Shown here piece by piece: positions 34,691 to 43,284 of a DNA stretch of 64,000 nt. The position numbers and the translations under genes are program-made. This DNA comes from Asparagopsis taxiformis. Its lineage: Eukaryota > Rhodophyta > Florideophyceae > Bonnemaisoniales > Bonnemaisoniaceae. Location: assembly GCA_030407315.1 (NCBI GenBank), contig JALQPE010000004.1, positions 1-64,000 of the forward strand, read 5' to 3'. The notes under the pieces are model-generated. The model was not told the DNA's origin. It worked only from the letters and a program-made list of their open reading frames with translations, and did not search any database. How positions within the stretch are numbered: the first letter of the stretch is position 1; every line of letters begins with the position of its first letter.

Positions 34691-34727
34691 TCTTGACTTG
34701 GGTGGAGCAGTATGTGGGCATGCTACA
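34691..34727 (-). repeat. truncated 5' LTR and leader of gypsy B
   Basis: Only the first dozen bases of the LTR (TGTAGCATGCCC) remain next to the Gag leader (CTCCACCCAAGTCAAG). Roughly 275 bp of LTR and the primer site are gone, so the element has no promoter of its own. Confidence 0.65.
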
Positions 34728-34934
34728 AGAGGCGACATATGATGACATAGGATCAATGAGAGACATTAAGAAACATGGAAGAGGATTTCAAGTATGCGTG
34801 GAATGGGATGGACTGCCAGATCAGGTTTAGACTACACTTGGGAATCTATTTAAACTTTGAATCAATATGTACCAGATATGGTGAAGGAATTCCTAAGCAA
34901 ATTCAAGACAAAAACGGCAAAAGATGCCATAAGG
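34728..34934 (+). pseudogene. gypsy O chromodomain-like tail
   Basis: Plus-strand text FQVCVEWDGLPDQ, DYTWES and YVPDMVKEFLSKFKTKTAKD continues the O integrase that breaks off at 28991. Two stops interrupt it. It ends in TAAGG, the duplication of the copia element. Confidence 0.8.
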
Positions 34935-35173
34935 TGTTGATGTGATGATTTTCGATGAATCCTGTCTTTGCTACGTGCTTTCTACTTGTCTATATATATT
35001 CTCTAGACATACTCGTAGCTGCATCTGTTACTCAAATGCAGACCACAAATTAATCTTGTCTGTTTCAATATGCTGCGGACCACATGTTCTAGGTTTTGTA
35101 AGCCCACAGCGCAAATGCGCTGCAAGCACATATAGCTTGAAATGTAGCTTAAATTATTTGAAGATTTCCAACA
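34935..35173 (-). repeat. 3' LTR of copia
   Basis: 239 bp. On the minus strand it is preceded by the purine tract AGGAGGAG (35174-35181). Confidence 0.9.
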
Positions 35174-35443
35174 CTCCTCCTGGTGGGACAGTGACTAGAC
35201 GTCACTTGGCATTCCAATACCAATGGACTCTCTCCATTTGACAAAAAAAATTCTGTCTAATGGCTTAGTTAATCCATCTGCTAGATTATTCTTGCTTGGA
35301 ACTTGTTCCAGTTTGATATCACCAGTGGATATGCATTGTTGAATAAACCTATGCCGCACCTCTATGTGTTTAGCCTTACGAAGGCCTTTCGAGCTTTCTG
35401 CCCAACACTTGGCCGCACAGTTATCAACATAGAGAACTGTAGG

Positions 35444-36235
35444 TTAATCTCTTATCAGGTTGATCTCACTCAAAAAGAGACGAATGAACTTGACATGTTG
35501 AGCACAGTTTGACATTGCTATCATTTCTGACTCAGCAGTAGATACAGAAACGTTGTCTTGTTTGATGCTACCCCAGGAGAATGATGTATTGTTAATCATT
35601 CCAATCCACCCTGTACGAGATTTTCGCGAAATATTGTCTCCAGCATAGTCTTCATCAGAGTGGAATGATACTGCACATAATTGATTATCCTTTTGAAGTA
35701 CTAATCCGTGAGTGATAGTGCCGCGCAAGTATCCAAATACACGGGCTAGAGCTTTCGTAAGGAACTGGGTTGATTTCTGCGTATACTGAGACAATATACC
35801 AACTGCCGTTGATATATCTGACCTTGTTCTGTTTGCCAAATGTAATAAAGATCCAATCATATTACGATACTTGTCTCCCTGGAGGCTCTCCTCCTCCATG
35901 TGGTGTTGCAGTTCAGCATAAAATGTGCTTATCATTGGCGTGGAATATTTGGTTACCTGTTCCAGGCTGTATTGGCGTAGTATCTGTTCAATGTATGCGG
36001 ATTGGGACAGTAAAACTTGGTTACCGTTTTGTATCACATTCAAACCGAGATACCAGCTGAGTGTTCCTTCATCAGTTCCTTTGAACTGGATCAAGAAGTC
36101 TGCACCTGATTTGTTCAAGACATTTTTATCTGCACAAACGAAGAGTATGTCGTCGACATACACGATTGTATAAATTTCCACTGTCTCTCCTCCTGATTTA
36201 GCTTCACCCTTGAAAATTGCTCCATCACACAGCAA
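35444..36235 (-). pseudogene. copia reverse transcriptase end and RNase H
   Basis: IYTIVYVDDILFVCADKNVL holds the catalytic YVDD. LSWYLGLNVIQNGNQVLLSQ and YRNMIGSLLHLANRTRSDIS are typical copia RT. RNase H shows FHSDEDYAGDNISRKSRTGW and VSVSTAESEMIAMSNCAQHV. The frame is intact from 36235 but is split from the upstream RT block by a frame break near 36270. Confidence 0.9.
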
Positions 36236-36270
36236 CTGCTCGTATGATAGTGAATGTACTAGTACTTCTC

Positions 36271-37149
36271 TTAGCTTGCGAAACCATTGTAATGGCGCTT
36301 GTCGTAAACCGTATAAAGCCTTTTTAGGCGATAAACCATGTCTTGACGCAAATGCAAGGGTAGGTTATATGGATGATATACGTATGCGTCTCGGTCCATA
36401 TCACCATTTAGAAATGCTGCTGTGACATCAACGTGCCGCGTATGCCAATTGTTCTGTATTGCCAACACCAGAATTAGCCTAATGATATTGAAATCTGCAA
36501 CTGGGGCGTATACAGAATCATAGTCACGTCCTGGTAGCTGCAAGTTCCCGCCTGCCACGATTCTTGCTTTGAATCTGGTAGCGGCACCATCTTCATTTCG
36601 TTTGACCTTGAGTACCACATGTGTAGGTAAAATTTGAGTTTGTGGAATCGGGCATTCGCCTTTTGTACCTACGCGCTGCCAAGTCCCAGCATCTTCTAAA
36701 TTGTCCAATTCGGATTGAATCGGTTCTATCCACAATTTCACTTCATTATTAGTTGCACTCATAGCCTGATTCACAGTTGGTGAATTTGTGGTTGTAATTG
36801 GTATTGAGATGAGTGATGTACAGTCCTTGGCATCAACTTCATTTGCAAAGAATGCAAGTCTCTGCGGTGCTCTGCGAGCTCTTGTAGGTCTCGTCGCTGT
36901 TGTTAATTCATTTGTGATTCTGTCATCGTTGTTGACGTTTAACACTTTGTCATTCTCGTCTTCAGATGAGTTGTCTACATCAAATGGTGTACAGAAGAAT
37001 TCTGCAGGGGCATCATTAGTGTCAGATGGTGATAAATATGAATCAGTGTCATCTTGATCTTCGCTGGAGTCAGATTGATCAAGTCCGGGGAAGGAATCTT
37101 CATCAAAAGTCACATGTACAGAGTTCACGATCTTTCCAGTTGATGACAA
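36271..37149 (-). pseudogene. copia linker and reverse transcriptase start
   Basis: An acidic linker (DQSDSSEDQDDTDSYLSPSD) is followed by RT: WIEPIQSELDNLEDAGTWQR, VLKVKRNEDGAATRFKARIV, GRDYDSVYAPVADFNIIRLI, and HVDVTAAFLNGDMD with the first catalytic Asp. At 36300 the expected KKALYGLRQAPLQWF appears in another frame, so the end YTVYDKRHYNGFAS is a frameshift product. Confidence 0.88.
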
Positions 37150-38663
37150 TCAACTGTATAGACACCATTGTCATTGCATCCAAGGAAGATTCCTGGCTCA
37201 GCCATAGCATGCAATTTAGATTTCGGTTCATGATTGTACACGAATGCAGCGCATCCAAACACTCGTATATGATGAATCTGTGGTACGCAATTGGTTAGTT
37301 TCTCATAGGGCGAACAACCAATAGATGAGTGTGATAGTCGATTCTTGACGTCTGCGACGTGGTCAAGAGCCCATTCCCAATAACTTGCGTCTAAACCAGA
37401 GTCCTCCAACACTATTCTAGTTGGATCAAGCAGTGTCCTGTTAGTCCGTTCTGCAAAGGGGTTATGTTGCGGAGTATGTGGCGTTGTAGCAGTACGCTCG
37501 GTTGATTCAATTCGATCATATTCCTTTCCCCCGTCAGTGTGCAGTCTTTCGACACCCTTTTTGAAATATTTGGTGACATGTGCACACGAGCAGTACATTT
37601 CAAACGCATTTGCAGTTTCACTTTTGCTGCGTAGCACAATGACATGTGTGTACCTCGAGTATTGATCAATGAAGGTGACAAAGTATTTCCTTCCGCAATG
37701 GCTCGCTGGAAGTGGACCGACTAAATCTGAATGAACGATCTCACCAGCATGGTTGACAGTTTCAAAGTGTGACTTGAATGTCTTCTTTGAGGCCCTTCCC
37801 AATCGACATGGATGACAAACTTTCATACCACCTTTCATTTCAGGAATGCCATTGAAGTTCATTGACAGATTTCGTAGTACTCGTTCGTGAGTATGGGCTA
37901 ATCTCCTATGCCATAATGTCATCTTCTCTTCGTCATTGGCTCCAAATTTTGCTGTCATTGGTCTTTTGTCTGTGGACAAACCAGTGTAAAGGCCTGTACG
38001 TGAATCTCTGCCTGCTATAGTCATGACGGCTGATTCACGGACAGAAAATGTTCGGCCCTTGATTACAATAGCCTCCTTTGAAGTAAAAACGACCACGTTC
38101 CCTTGGTCGCACAGTTTTCCAACCAAAATTAAAGTGTCATTGAGCCCTTGTACGTGTTGCGCGTTTGGGAGCGTGACTTTTCCACACTGCAGTGTACTCT
38201 CTCCGATACATTTGGCTCTGCTGTCGCCTGCTGCAAGTGTCACTCTGTTACATGAGCCGTATCGGTACGTGTCATTTTGCACTTCACAAGCATCTTTGAA
38301 AAGTGTAATTGACGCGCCACTGTCCAGTATTTGGGCTGACATCCCTTTTGATGTATGGGCAGCAAAGTGTTCCCGCTGGAGTACGGCTGTGCCACCAAAT
38401 TTTATTCGTTGCTTCTTTTGCTTTTCTTCGACCTTTCCTGATGAACCTGCAGTAAGTCCTTTTATGTGCTTTAAAGCTTCTGCAGATATTCGGCAATTAG
38501 TGAAATCAGGATTGTAGAAGCAACTGGCAGAATTATGTCCCGTTTTCGAGCAGAACGAGCATCTCTCGTCTTTCATTGACTGTGTTGCTCGCAATGAACG
38601 GAACGTCTTGTGTTCGCTTCTAGTGTATCGAACATTTTTCCGGTTTAGTTTTGCAGCTCGCAT
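37125..38663 (-). pseudogene. copia zinc knuckle, protease and integrase
   Basis: CSFCSKTGHNSASC is a standard CX2CX4HX4C knuckle belonging to Gag. ILDSGASITLFKD is the protease active site (DSG). The integrase finger follows: HRRLAHTHERVLRNL and CHPCRLGRASKK. The core has HSDLVGPLPASHCGRKYF, HTDGGKEYD and HNPFAERTNRTL (D, D, E). The frame overlaps Gag (38620-39225) in a different register, and breaks again at 37125. Confidence 0.9.
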
Positions 38664-39225
38664 CTTTTATACGTTTCCATTCTTGAATGAGGTCGGCTGT
38701 CACTGAATCCCATGTCAATTCGTCCACTTCCTTAAGCCGCAATGCGGCCACAGTTGGTTCGAGGGGAGACTGCTGACCCATACTTGCGAGCAAAAGTAGT
38801 CCTTTGTGTGTGTCGGGAATGGAAACATCTGCTCCCATTCTGTCCAATTGGGAGAACAGTGATTCGAATTCATCAATGTATTTCGCCATATTATCATTAG
38901 GAGAAAATTGCTTAGAGTACACAGTTGTCAATGTTGATATTAGAGTAGTTGCTCGGTCAGATGCGTATCTTTTGTCTAGTAGTCCAATCATAGCCATTAG
39001 ATCATTTTGTTTGGCACTGCACACCCTGAAAGGTGCATCGCCTAGTGATGCAGTGATTAGTGCGGTAGCCTTGTCCTTTGTGTCTTCTGGGCAGTCTTCT
39101 TTGTTCAGCTTGCCCCAGTACCCTTTCCCTTTGAGGGCTATTTCGGCTCTTAGCCGCCACAGATTGTAGTCGTCTGTACTGCGCCCGTGGAACCGTTGTA
39201 TTCTTTCCTCTTCCTCTTTTGTCAT
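38620..39225 (-). CDS. copia Gag
   Basis: ATG 39225 (MTKEEEERIQRFHGRSTDDY) starts a 201-aa copia capsid protein: NLWRLRAEIALKGKGYW, TLISTLTTVYSKQFSPNDNM and KYIDEFESLFSQLDRMG are the UBN2-type Gag pattern. It overlaps the zinc-knuckle frame by 44 bp. Either one frameshift separates capsid from knuckle, or a programmed shift joins them. Confidence 0.88.
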   Translation of the reverse strand: MTKEEEERIQRFHGRSTDDYNLWRLRAEIALKGKGYWGKLNKEDCPEDTKDKATALITASLGDAPFRVCSAKQNDLMAMIGLLDKRYASDRATTLISTLTTVYSKQFSPNDNMAKYIDEFESLFSQLDRMGADVSIPDTHKGLLLLASMGQQSPLEPTVAALRLKEVDELTWDSVTADLIQEWKRIKDASCKTKPEKCSIH

Positions 39226-39344
39226 GACGTCGACAAGAAAGTAGAGTTGTGCTTCAAGGTACTTTCGTCGCTCACCAAATGATCGAAGTTGAAACCCTTT
39301 TGTTGGGGTTCAGCTCTAGTGGTTAAATGGAGTGGTCGTCGCCA

Positions 39345-39358
39345 CTGGGCCCATAACC
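39345..39358 (-). promoter_or_regulatory. copia primer binding site, half-tRNA type
   Basis: Directly beside the 5' LTR, the minus strand reads GGTTATGGGCCCAG. It is complementary to the anticodon stem-loop of initiator tRNA-Met (CTGGGCCCATAACC). Drosophila copia is known to prime with the cleaved 5' half of this tRNA in the same way. Confidence 0.85.
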
Positions 39359-39597
39359 TGTTGATGTGATGATTTTCGATGAATCCTGTCTTTGCTACGT
39401 GCTTTCTACTTGTCTATATATATTCTCTAGACATACTCGTAGCTGCATCTGTTACTCAAATGCAGACCACAAATTAATCTTGTCTGTTTCAATATGCTGC
39501 GGACCACATGTTCTAGGTTTTGTAAGCCCACAGCGCAAATGCGCTGCAAGCACATATAGCTTGAAATGTAGCTTAAATTATTTGAAGATGTCAAACA
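39359..39597 (-). repeat. 5' LTR of copia
   Basis: 239 bp, nearly identical to 34935-35173 apart from a few bases at the end away from the primer site. Contains CTATATATATTC. Confidence 0.9.
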
Positions 39598-39659
39598 TAA
39601 GGTATATATCAAAGATGGCAAATGGCAAGTGAATGCTCTGATATCAGACCATGGGGCCG

Positions 39660-39908
39660 TGTAGCCAGTTGATAATTATGGCTGATAGGCTTGAAGAAAA
39701 ATGAAGAGCCGACAGTAAGATGATTTCAACTGCTCAAAAGGTCAAACAGATTTATGTGAAGTCATGTAGTAGAGTATAAATTCAGTCAATATTGAAAACT
39801 ACAGAGGTATATAAGCAGACAGAACCTCTCCCAATAAAGAAAGGAGGGAGAACCTCACTCAACACTCTTGATTCTGTGAAAGAGCACACAGGCATTATTC
39901 TTGCTATA
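39660..39908 (+). repeat. 3' LTR of gypsy O
   Basis: 249 bp, TGTAGCCAG...TTGCTATA, preceded by GACCATGGGGCCG as the polypurine-like site. Pairs with 18322-18570. Confidence 0.85.
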
Positions 39909-40225
39909 GGTTGCACAAAGAAAAGGAATTTATGCGCTCTGCACTCACCAACTGCAGACCTGCCTACGGCGTGCCAGATAGGAGGATTAATGCTGTGTTT
40001 GGAACTTATGTCGGGAGTGGGAACGCAGGATGGTGTGGAAGCGTGTGACTGGCGTGATGAGACCCCATACCGAATTACCCTCGGTGTACAGAGGATAACA
40101 TTACTTTCCGACCGACACATGGTTCTGCGACGATGACAACATGACCATTTCAGCAGCCTGAATAACGACAACCTGTCCACATAGGGATACACTAACCGCT
40201 GTAATACACTACACTAAATGTACAC
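39909..40225. other. spacer between gypsy O and the gene island
   Basis: No gene or repeat recognised. It is the right flank of the retrotransposon nest. Confidence 0.4.
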
Positions 40226-41440
40226 TCACAATCCAACACGAACCGCAGCGGCCATGACGGCTTGTTCAGCTCGAGTACCATAACGAGCTGCGAAGACTGT
40301 ATATTGCAGCCCATCCGTCTTCGACTGCACACGCATTCCCTTGCTATATCTCGGACTATTCACCTGCATCACCTTGTCCTCGCACGCCACCATCTCGCAA
40401 TACTTGCTCATCATCATGCTCCGACCCCTGTACACCACGATATGACCGGGTGTAGCACAGCTTTCAAACCTGTCACAAAGCACCCTACTCGTCACATGCC
40501 TCGCATACCGCAATTGGTGCGATTGCAAATGCGCCAACGCCCGCGCATCAACACAAACATCCGTAGTAGGTGACGGTGACTGCGACGGCGACGACGCCAC
40601 CACCGGCGGCGCATCCACACCTGCACCGGGCGAAGCATCAGCATCCGGCGAAGCGAGCAGCGTCGTCTCAACGGAAGCTGTAACCGTCGGCAGCAGCGAC
40701 ACACACTCGTCCAGAAACGCGGCGATTCCCGTCGGGACACAAAGTGAGATTCCACGCCACGCGGCACAAACCTCTCCCTCTGTACATTTATCATCATCAC
40801 AATCGCAGGAAACGTCACCCACGGTGGGGACGCACAGACAGTCATCAACCGCATCCGAGCACGGCACAACCTCAGCTAAATCTCCCTCCACAGTCGCGAG
40901 ACATACACGCTCCGCGGAACAATCATCATCCGTAGCACACAGCGCGCCAGTGAGCCCATCGGTTCCCGTGCTCGCCGACGTCGCGGAAGCGCACGGGGCG
41001 GGGGGCAATCCGAGCGCGACGGAGGCGCAAACAGTGGCGGCGGTCAAGTCGGCGCACAAGTCGCCGGGGAGACAGATCGGGTTTGTGCATGAGCATTGCG
41101 CGTCGTGCGGGTCGGTCGGGAGACAGACGCAGGGGTTGCGGGTGGATGATGAGCAGGGTGTGATGCTGTCATCGAGGCTGAGACAGACGCGTGCATCTGC
41201 GCAGGATGCGTCGGATGTGCATAGCTCGCCGGAGAAGCCGTGGAAGATCTGACGGCCTGTTTCACGCGCGGCGGATAGCCATCTGCGGCGGATGTGGCGG
41301 TGTTGGATGGCGCGTACGTCGCGGATGGCGCCGAATATGGGGTTGGAATTGCGGTGGTGACGCGAAGTGGCGGCGCGGGATGTCGGGATTATGGCGGCGA
41401 TGATTGCGATGGTGCAGAGAATGGTGGTGGTGGACGACAT
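40226..41440 (-). CDS. secreted Cys-rich protein, 404 aa
   Basis: ATG 41440 was chosen over an in-frame upstream start at 41674. It opens a signal peptide (MSSTTTILCTIAIIAAIIPT, then SRA), whereas the longer version buries it behind 78 basic residues. The first half repeats a Cys module (CTSDASCADARVCLS..., CATDDDCSAERVCLATVEGD) reminiscent of disulfide-rich extracellular repeats. A Ser/Pro-rich linker follows near residues 270-300. The C-terminal domain of about 110 residues includes VLCDRFESCATPGHIVVYRG, KYCEMVACEDKVMQVNSPRY and LQYTVFAARYGTRAEQ. That domain looks conserved but I cannot name it. Single exon; probably extracellular or wall-associated. The GC content is clearly higher than in neighbouring DNA. 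Confidence 0.8.
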   Translation of the reverse strand: MSSTTTILCTIAIIAAIIPTSRAATSRHHRNSNPIFGAIRDVRAIQHRHIRRRWLSAARETGRQIFHGFSGELCTSDASCADARVCLSLDDSITPCSSSTRNPCVCLPTDPHDAQCSCTNPICLPGDLCADLTAATVCASVALGLPPAPCASATSASTGTDGLTGALCATDDDCSAERVCLATVEGDLAEVVPCSDAVDDCLCVPTVGDVSCDCDDDKCTEGEVCAAWRGISLCVPTGIAAFLDECVSLLPTVTASVETTLLASPDADASPGAGVDAPPVVASSPSQSPSPTTDVCVDARALAHLQSHQLRYARHVTSRVLCDRFESCATPGHIVVYRGRSMMMSKYCEMVACEDKVMQVNSPRYSKGMRVQSKTDGLQYTVFAARYGTRAEQAVMAAAVRVGL

Positions 41441-42232
41441 GGTGACGCGGGTCGCGTTTGGATAGCGGCGTGTGGGAAGCGTGCGGGAGAAGTGATGTGT
41501 GTATTTGTGTTGCACGAAGCGATGTGGAATGGGGTCGGGAATGGCGTGGGATCGGCTCAAAAAAAACCGGCGACTTTTGGAAACTGCATCCACAAGAATC
41601 GGATAAGGATCACGTCGTTTTGTGTTTTGGGCAAACGGCGGTTGGCCAAGTGTCGGTGCGTTTGGCGAGTCCATATTGTTGACGTTTGCTCGCGAGATTG
41701 TTGCGTGTATTGAGAAAATTCATTGTTGAAATTGTAGCGTTCTGAACGCTGATTGGTAGAAATTGAAACATTCAGGCGAACTATTACTTGATCAGTTCCA
41801 ATTCGAAACTGAAGGCTTCTGCACGGTAGACTTGATTCAAGAAAAACACCAATAGCTTTAATCGCTGCTTATCTCGACTACAGTACCAGGCGCTGCTAAT
41901 TTAAATTCAACAAGTTTGGAAGAGGAACGGCTCTGTTGTTGCAAATTACAACGTGCAGAGATTCAATCCCCCCGATTTTGATTCACAATCTCTCTTGCCC
42001 ATCATGTGTCTCCAAGTTGCTCTCGACAACATGGCACCCAACTTGCGTACGATCCCAATATATCCACTGTCACGTCCAAAAGAGAGCACACATAGTCGAA
42101 ATCACAGTAACCCTTATATGCATCCATATCACTCAATTGCCACCTATTGCATCGATATCCTCTACAATATTCCTTCCAAAAGGCCGAAGCAATCCACCTT
42201 CGCATCCCGCAACAGCAACATTTGTTCACATC
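41441..42232. other. intergenic spacer
   Basis: Promoter side of the Cys-rich gene and 3' side of the DUF2135-like gene. No clear TATA box was found upstream of 41440. No other feature seen. Confidence 0.4.
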
Positions 42233-43183
42233 CTAAAAGTTGACCGTAATGCTGAAGACACTATTGTCGATAACCTCGTTGTTATCCTGGTTCGAGCTTC
42301 CGCGTCTGGTCTCAGTCAATTTTCCATCAATGAACACTCGAATTCTCCAGTTTGTCGATCCATCTCCACAGTTGTTGAAATGCTGAGCTTGAATAGTGTA
42401 CGATCCATTCTCAATAGGTCCATCCGCGACGTAAACAGTTCTTTCCCGACCTGTCAAACCCGGAGTTCCACAGAACGACGTCATGTCCTCCAGAAGTTCA
42501 CCAGCCTCGGTTTGCATGTTTCCGAAGAAAACCTCATCACCATCCGGCTCAATCACGTGAAGATCAAGGTCGTCTCCAGATTGCCACATCAGCTCAATGA
42601 TAATTCTCGGAACTTCTGTGCTAAATGCAATGCAATCACGCGGGTTGGTGGTAGAGATACGGTTCAAAACCCGGTTTCCTCTAAAGTTGACCCTCTGGTA
42701 CGAGCGAATTGGCAGTCGAACGCACAGATCATCGATAAACTTGTGCTGGTTGCCTTGCAAATTCTGATGACCCACCCCCGAAGTCACAGCTCGGGGCATT
42801 CTGAATGTCTTGAAGAAGCTGCGAGAGAAGCTCTGCGTCAGACCCTCCGGTCTGTATTCGGAGATAGGTACACGCGAAAAGCCTCGAGTGGTCACAAGAG
42901 CTTCACCAGTCTCACCAACGATTCCGACGAAGAAGTTTCTCCTGTTCTTGCAAATGGAGTCACTGGCGGACACATCGGGAGTTCCTACGAATAGATTCGA
43001 ATTGCCGTTGCAGAAACTGAAGCGACAGCCACGGCCGCAACGCACGGCCTGCCGTTGGGTTGTTTTCAGCTTGGAAAGATCTGGCAGCGAATCATCATAC
43101 TTGTCGAGGTCAAGATTCTCGTAGAATGGGTTTGCAGTGACGATAGCTGCGAGGAGGACGAAAAGAACGGCAACGGCCTTCAT
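42233..43183 (-). CDS. secreted DUF2135/YfaP-like protein, 316 aa
   Basis: ATG 43183 begins a signal peptide (MKAVAVLFVLLAAIVTA, cleaved before NPF). A middle part of about 150 residues has a cluster CGRGCRFSFC and several isolated Cys. Residues about 195-300 match the DUF2135 (YfaP) beta-sandwich: IIIELMWQSGDDLDLHVIEP, DGDEVFFGN, then FCGTPGL, VYVADGPIENGSYTIQAQHF and NWRIRVFIDGKLTE. In bacteria such domains are secreted and may bind ligands; the role here is unknown. A TATA-like CACTATAAG (43276-43284, minus) lies about 93 bp upstream. Single exon, intact. A long antisense frame is a shadow. Confidence 0.88.
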   Translation of the reverse strand: MKAVAVLFVLLAAIVTANPFYENLDLDKYDDSLPDLSKLKTTQRQAVRCGRGCRFSFCNGNSNLFVGTPDVSASDSICKNRRNFFVGIVGETGEALVTTRGFSRVPISEYRPEGLTQSFSRSFFKTFRMPRAVTSGVGHQNLQGNQHKFIDDLCVRLPIRSYQRVNFRGNRVLNRISTTNPRDCIAFSTEVPRIIIELMWQSGDDLDLHVIEPDGDEVFFGNMQTEAGELLEDMTSFCGTPGLTGRERTVYVADGPIENGSYTIQAQHFNNCGDGSTNWRIRVFIDGKLTETRRGSSNQDNNEVIDNSVFSITVNF

Positions 43184-43275
43184 TGTTATGAGATGATGTG
43201 GTGAGAGGGCTGCTTGTGTTCAGTGACTGTGGTTGGTCTGGCGGGAAGACGTCGCTGCAGTGAGAAACGGCCGTC

Positions 43276-43284
43276 TCTTATAGT
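43276..43284 (-). promoter_or_regulatory. TATA-like box of the DUF2135-like gene
   Basis: CACTATAAG on the minus strand, about 93 bp before ATG 43183. Confidence 0.5.

Larger units (their letters stand above)
28992..34727 (-). mobile_element. Ty3/gypsy retrotransposon B, nested in O, minus strand
   Basis: Flanked by the 4-bp duplication AGAG (28988-28991 and 34728-34731). Reading the minus strand, the right end keeps only TGTAGCATGCCC of its 5' LTR before the Gag leader. The left end is a complete 287-bp 3' LTR (28992-29278). Gag-PR-RT-RH-IN-chromodomain runs from 34690 to 29315. An hAT derivative sits in RT. Confidence 0.85.
34935..39597 (-). mobile_element. Ty1/copia retrotransposon nested in gypsy O, minus strand
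   Basis: 239-bp LTRs at 34935-35173 and 39359-39597 (TGTTGATG...CAACA/AAACA) differ at only a few bases near one end. The 5-bp duplication TAAGG lies at 34930-34934 and 39598-39602. On the minus strand the order is Gag, protease, integrase, RT, RNase H, the copia order. Three frame breaks prevent a single polyprotein. It is the youngest of the LTR insertions by LTR similarity. Confidence 0.92.
18322..39908 (+). mobile_element. outer Ty3/gypsy retrotransposon O, split by three nested elements
   Basis: Two 249-bp LTRs bracket the element. Its own internal DNA occupies 18571-18646, 24320-28991, 34728-34934 and 39598-39659. Gag, protease, RT, RNase H, integrase and a chromodomain-like end appear in this order on the plus strand, with many stops. 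By eye the LTRs differ at about ten of 249 positions. Flanks read AGTT (18318-18321) and GGTT (39909-39912), a possible decayed 4-bp target duplication. It is the oldest layer of the nest. Confidence 0.8.

Noticed and set aside
41936..42994. 352-codon frame opposite the DUF2135-like gene
   Set aside because: Antisense shadow of a real, signal-peptide-bearing gene.
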